Shown: positions 60,393 through 64,000 of the stretch, one piece after another | Layout of the letters: each line of letters opens with the position of its first letter | Numbering within the stretch: position 1 is the stretch's first letter | From: Coprococcus sp. | Lineage (GTDB): Bacteria > Bacillota > Clostridia > Lachnospirales > Lachnospiraceae | Length of the DNA stretch: 64,000 bases | Assembly (NCBI GenBank): GCA_022793995.1 | Contig: JAAWDY010000017.1 | Location: 1-64,000, forward strand | Direction of reading: 5' to 3' | Position numbers and translations under genes: made by a program | Notes under the pieces: model-generated | Databases searched by the model: none | Told to the model about the DNA's origin: nothing | Seen by the model: only the letters and a program-made list of their open reading frames with translations

Positions 60393-61040
60393 CTAAATGT
60401 GAAAACATTTTTGTACTGCTTTCTGTTTCCCTAAAACTAATATGGATTTTTCTCTGCTAAGAATAGTATCCGGAATAATGTCCATGTTGAGTTTCCCTTT
60501 CTCTCTGATTCCCAAGATGTTGATACCATATTTTTTGCGGATATCGAGCTGGAGGATCGTTTTTCCACTCCAGGTCTCGGGAATTGTCAGTTCAAAAATC
60601 GAATAGTCCCGATCCAGTTCAATATAATCCAGGATATGTTCCGAGGTGCATCGAATCGCCGTCCAGGATGCAAGCTGTTTTTCCGGGTAGACCACCTCGT
60701 CCGCTCCGTTTCGCAGCAGGAACTTTTCCTGTACCCCTCTGGAGGCCCTGGCGATCACTTTCTTCGCCCCCAATTCTTTGAGAAGCGACGCTGTCTCAAG
60801 AGAACTCTGAAAATCATCTCCGATCGTAACGATACAGACATCAAAATTACGAACACCCATCTCAGAAAGGAATTCCTCACTAGTGCTGTCTCCAATCTGT
60901 GCGTTCGTCACCAGATGCAGCGCCGCGTCCACTCTTTCCTCCCTGTTATCCACTGCCATCACCTGATAATTTAAATCGTTCAGCTTCATGGCAATATGTC
61001 TGCCGAAGCGCCCAAGTCCAATCAATAATATTGATCTCAT
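60393..61040 (-). CDS. ktrA: Potassium uptake regulatory subunit KtrA (TrkA family)
   Basis: A 215-residue RCK protein. The N-terminal Rossmann domain starts ILLIGLGRFGRHIAMKL and has acidic VDNREERVD for nucleotide binding. RCK_C (about 135-210) contains IPETWSGKTILQLDIRKKYGINILGIRE; in relatives this domain binds c-di-AMP. ATG at 61040 after ggaggaag. It gates KtrB, encoded 14 bp upstream. Confidence 0.93.
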   Translation of the reverse strand: MRSILLIGLGRFGRHIAMKLNDLNYQVMAVDNREERVDAALHLVTNAQIGDSTSEEFLSEMGVRNFDVCIVTIGDDFQSSLETASLLKELGAKKVIARASRGVQEKFLLRNGADEVVYPEKQLASWTAIRCTSEHILDYIELDRDYSIFELTIPETWSGKTILQLDIRKKYGINILGIREKGKLNMDIIPDTILSREKSILVLGKQKAVQKCFHI

Positions 61041-61054
61041 CAACTTCTTCCTCC

Positions 61055-62392
61055 TTATCCGACCGTCAGCCTTTCCTTGGGAAGCCTTGCCGTATTTCCT
61101 TTCCTTCCAACTGGCATTGCCGCAAAAATCAAAGTCATCCCGCCGACTCTTCCAATGTACATTAATAGAATCAGAATTACCCGGGACGAAAGTCCAAGCC
61201 TCGGCGTAATCCCCAAAGTAAGCCCTACCGTAGCGACCGCCGACGCGGTTTCATATAAACACGGCAATAGCGGGAGTTGCTCCACCCTGCTGATTAAAAA
61301 TCCCCCGCTTAAAAACAAGGTGAAATACATCGTGGAAACGGCTACCGCACTTCGCACCGTATCCTCCGATATCCTGCGCCCGAAGAAATGTGCATTCTCC
61401 CTGCCTCGAAAAACTGAAACCGCCGCGGAAATCAGGACGGCAAACGTCGTCGTCTTCATCCCTCCCGCCGTAGATCCCGGAGAGCCGCCCACCAACATCA
61501 GTACAATCATGACCGCGCTCCCTGTTTCGCTCAAAAGAGCCAGGTCCGCGGTGTTAAATCCCGCTGTCCTTGGCGTGACCGACTGGAATAGAGAGTACAA
61601 GAACCTTTCTCCCGAAGGAATATTGGAAAATTCAAAAAAATAAAAGTAAAGCGCCGGAAGAAAAATGAGGCAAACCGTAACTGCAAGAATCACTTTGCTC
61701 TGCATCCGATATTTGTGGATATGATATCCTTGCATCTTAATATCATCCCAAGTAATGAATCCAATCCCCCCGATGATAATCAGTAGCATAATCACAATGT
61801 TGACGACCGGCTCATCCGCAAAATATGTGAGCGAGGAATACGGCGCATGGCTTCCCATTAGATCAAACCCGGCGTTGCAGAATGCGGATACAGAATGAAA
61901 TACAGCGTACCAGAGTCCTTTACCGGCTCCAAACTCTCTGTAAAAAGCAGGAAACAATGCCATCGCACCTGCCAGTTCAAATAACAAGCTCAGTTTGATA
62001 ATGAAACCCGTCAGCCTTATGATCCCTCCCACTTTATGCGCACAAATCGCTTCCTGCATCGTGCTTCTCTCTTTCAGGCTGATCTTTTTCCCCGACGCCC
62101 TGAAAACCGCTACCGCAACCGTTACGACCCCCATTCCTCCGATCTGTATCAACAGCAGAATGACCGTCTGGCCGAATACGCTCCAATAGGTCGCGGTATC
62201 TTGTACGACCAGGCCCGTCACACAGACGGCCGACGTAGCTGTGAATAAAGCGTCCGTAAAGACCGCTCCCATGCCATCCTGTGTAGAAATCGGAAGCATA
62301 AGGAGCAGACTTCCCATCAAAATCACAGCGGCAAATCCAAGAATAATGATCTGCGATGAGGATAACCGTTTTTTGATTTCTTCCATACCCAT
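61055..62392 (-). CDS. ktrB: Potassium channel-like transporter KtrB (TrkH family)
   Basis: A 445-residue membrane protein with four repeated M1-P-M2 units. The filter glycines are visible in order: SAVCVTGL, SAFCNAGF, TPRTAGFN and SAVATVGLT. The gate-loop-like GGSPGSTAGGMKT in the third unit is typical of Ktr. Imports K+ with Na+. First gene of ktrB-ktrA-microprotein-kdpD-kdpE. No c-di-AMP riboswitch was recognised upstream. Confidence 0.94.
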   Translation of the reverse strand: MGMEEIKKRLSSSQIIILGFAAVILMGSLLLMLPISTQDGMGAVFTDALFTATSAVCVTGLVVQDTATYWSVFGQTVILLLIQIGGMGVVTVAVAVFRASGKKISLKERSTMQEAICAHKVGGIIRLTGFIIKLSLLFELAGAMALFPAFYREFGAGKGLWYAVFHSVSAFCNAGFDLMGSHAPYSSLTYFADEPVVNIVIMLLIIIGGIGFITWDDIKMQGYHIHKYRMQSKVILAVTVCLIFLPALYFYFFEFSNIPSGERFLYSLFQSVTPRTAGFNTADLALLSETGSAVMIVLMLVGGSPGSTAGGMKTTTFAVLISAAVSVFRGRENAHFFGRRISEDTVRSAVAVSTMYFTLFLSGGFLISRVEQLPLLPCLYETASAVATVGLTLGITPRLGLSSRVILILLMYIGRVGGMTLIFAAMPVGRKGNTARLPKERLTVG

Positions 62393-62605
62393 CTCCCTCC
62401 AATGTTTTCTTAGCTAAGATTATGGCATTTGAAATATGAAATGTGTATTAATGTAATGGCTCTGGCGTTAAGATTCCATTAAAAAATGATTGACTATCCT
62501 TTTCCTTTTTTGATTCGTTATACATAATAGAATGGTACCATCTGTACACCGACGCTAACCTTTAAGCAGACATCGTTATAAGGACCATCATGAAAGGAGG
62601 CTTTT

Positions 62606-63166
62606 GTGGACGCTGATTTTCTTCTTGTCAGAAAAATGAAAGGGGGCGATGAAAATGCGATCGATCTGTTCGTCCGTAAATACTACCAGGACATCTTGAA
62701 ATACTGTTATTATCACTGTCACGACAAAGAATACGCGGAAGACCTGACTCAGGAAACCTTTGTACGCTTCTTCACAAAATTATCCTCCTATCAGCATAGT
62801 GGGAAGGCGAAAAATTATTTATACACCATCGCCAGGAATCTATGCCGGGATCTTCTCAAGAAGAATCGGGAAATTCCCGTAGAAGATAGTAATCTGAGGG
62901 AGATGGCGGACAGCGGAACCTATCCAACCGAAGAGATCGTAAATAAACTGGCCGTTAAGCAGGCGCTCTTACAATTACCCGATGAATTAAGAGAGGTCGT
63001 GATCCTTTATTATTTCCAGGGTCTAAAATTTACAGAAATCGCCGGCATACTGCAAATTGGCCTGCCGCTGGCAAAGTACCGTATGAGGCAGGCGAAGCTG
63101 CAGTTAGAACAACTGCTTAGAAAGGAGGGACTGTATGAATCTGGAACATATTCTCACAAATTATAA
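62606..63166 (+). CDS. RNA polymerase sigma factor, ECF-like
   Basis: A 186-residue sigma-70 family protein with region 2 (FVRKYYQDILKYCYYHCHDKEYAEDLTQETFVRFF) and region 4 (LPDELREVVILYYFQGLKFTEIAGIL). It starts at GTG 62606, with aaaggagg five bases upstream. No classical anti-sigma domain is seen in the next gene, with which it overlaps by 32 bp. It probably drives its own ABC transporter operon in response to an envelope signal. Confidence 0.9.
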   Translation: MDADFLLVRKMKGGDENAIDLFVRKYYQDILKYCYYHCHDKEYAEDLTQETFVRFFTKLSSYQHSGKAKNYLYTIARNLCRDLLKKNREIPVEDSNLREMADSGTYPTEEIVNKLAVKQALLQLPDELREVVILYYFQGLKFTEIAGILQIGLPLAKYRMRQAKLQLEQLLRKEGLYESGTYSHKL

Positions 63167-63896
63167 AGAGGCAATACAGACTGAATCGCGGAAAGAAAAA
63201 ATGCAGGAAACGATCCGGGAGGCAAAAAGCGCATTTTATAATGCCGAAGCAGAAAGCATGCTCTCCTACTATGAATTTCTATGGATACAGTTAAAATTGA
63301 TACGGAAAGGATGGTGGGGCCTGCAGGCATTGTCCCTGCTTATTTTGTGGTCTGTCCTTTTCTCCTTCCCGGAAGATTTTTATGTACAGAGGAGTATGGG
63401 CGTCATCGCGCCGTTGTTTGTCATCTTCATCATTCCCGAGCTTTGGAAAAACCGATCCAATCAATGTATGGAGATTGAAACCGCCGCCTATTATTCTATC
63501 CGTCAGATCTATTCCGCAAGAATGTTCTTGTTTGGAATTGTGGATGTTTCGCTGATTACTCTATTTTGCGGCGCCGCTTCCATTACACTGCGTTTTGCCC
63601 TCACGGAGCTTCTGATTCAGTTTCTTTTCCCAATGACCGTGACGGCATGTATCTGTTTTAAAATTTTATGCGGCAGACATCATTTTGGCGAGATGTTCGC
63701 GGTAATCTGCTCCATCGCCTGGTGTGGTCTGTGGCTATTGATTATTTTGAATGAAACAATCTATAAAATGATTGTGTTTCCTGTGTGGGCCGCCTTATTC
63801 GGACTAGCCATGCTCTATCTTTGCTTTGCTATTTATCATACATGGAAACGCAGCAATATTTATTATGAGGTGATATTTGATGGAACTGACATTTGA
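63135..63896 (+). CDS. Membrane protein encoded between sigma factor and ABC ATPase
   Basis: A 253-residue protein: a soluble N-terminal ~65 residues rich in Glu and Lys, then about six hydrophobic segments. There is no known anti-sigma motif (no HxxxCxxC). By position it may be an ABC-2 permease subunit or a sigma-factor modulator. It overlaps the sigma gene by 32 bp and the ATPase gene by 17 bp, so all three are translationally linked. Confidence 0.65.
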   Translation: MNLEHILTNYKEAIQTESRKEKMQETIREAKSAFYNAEAESMLSYYEFLWIQLKLIRKGWWGLQALSLLILWSVLFSFPEDFYVQRSMGVIAPLFVIFIIPELWKNRSNQCMEIETAAYYSIRQIYSARMFLFGIVDVSLITLFCGAASITLRFALTELLIQFLFPMTVTACICFKILCGRHHFGEMFAVICSIAWCGLWLLIILNETIYKMIVFPVWAALFGLAMLYLCFAIYHTWKRSNIYYEVIFDGTDI

Positions 63897-64000
63897 CAAT
63901 TTGACAAAAACATTCGGTGACTTTACCGCTGTGGATCGTTTAAGCCTTACCATGACAAACGGTGTGTACGGCCTTCTGGGAGTAAACGGCGCGGGAAAGA
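63880..64000 (+). CDS. ABC transporter ATP-binding protein (5' end only)
   Basis: The first 40 residues are visible: [20 protein letters not shown], then a short strand and the Walker A beginning GVNGAGK, where the window ends. Typical of ABC-2 exporter ATPases. Start at 63880 follows gaggtgat. It overlaps the membrane protein gene. Confidence 0.88.
   Translation, partial: MELTFDNLTKTFGDFTAVDRLSLTMTNGVYGLLGVNGAGK

Noticed and set aside
62393-62605. c-di-AMP (ydaO) riboswitch upstream of ktrB
   Set aside because: Expected in many ktr leaders, but the upstream space is AT-rich and without the conserved elements; nothing was recognised.

Overview
The window reads as chromosomal DNA of a spore-forming anaerobic Firmicute, most likely Clostridia of the Lachnospiraceae type. 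This rests on gene content: a SpoVAF germination protein, a FabK-type FAS-II cluster, a KtrAB potassium system with KdpDE regulators, an Mgl sugar transporter beside polyol and uronate genes, PadR-DUF2812 and several BcrABC-type resistance clusters. Genus is not claimed. No rRNA, tRNA, CRISPR array or complete insertion sequence was found.

Layout. 0.3-4 kb: spoVAF, dut and an alanine/glycine symporter. 4-10 kb: an XRE regulator, a folD-fchA one-carbon pair, a GH25 lysozyme, an AI-2E-type exporter overlapping metA, then a promoter-RNA-terminator unit ahead of a short nuclease-like ORF. 10.3-15.1 kb: a decaying two-component/ABC cluster (fused and truncated regulator and kinase, frameshifted permease). 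15.3-21.3 kb: an uronate operon (lrgA-lrgB-lactonase-Tm1-uxuA-eda-kdgK). 21.4-32.1 kb: a FadR-type GntR regulator, the mgl operon, and two plus-strand catabolic operons that share a GntR-type operator. 32.2-41.9 kb: an eroded accessory zone with a Fic gene, broken beta-helix, Rpn-nuclease and DUF234 genes, an intact resistance-type ABC/two-component cluster, and a PadR-DUF2812-microprotein operon. 41.9-43.9 kb: a PAS/winged-helix regulator. 44.1-53.8 kb: fatty acid synthesis (acpP-fabK-fabD-fabG-fabF-accB-fabZ-accC-accD-accA) ending in an acyl-CoA ligase. 55.2-57.4 kb: the cysK-cysE operon. 57.4-62.4 kb: ktrB-ktrA-microprotein-kdpD-kdpE. 62.6-64 kb: an ECF-like sigma factor with the start of an ABC transporter.

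The most interesting signals lie between genes. A consensus-like promoter, a strong ribosome binding site and a 32-codon ORF with 11 cysteine codons precede an intrinsic terminator in front of cysK; this looks like a cysteine-sensing attenuator. A promoter, about 170 nt of structured RNA and a terminator sit directly before a PBECR4-like ORF, the same layout as a type III toxin-antitoxin locus. Four matches to the FadR-type operator TNGTNNNACNA (one imperfect) mark the promoters of the mgl, lactonase and alcohol dehydrogenase operons. Two dispersed repeat families occur: one of about 60 bp in intergenic spaces (five copies), and one of about 48 bp inside operons that carries a Shine-Dalgarno-like end (three copies).

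Two enzymes carry informative residues. FolD lacks the conserved cyclohydrolase lysine and sits next to the separate cyclohydrolase FchA. MetA has Glu111, which predicts acetyl-CoA use.
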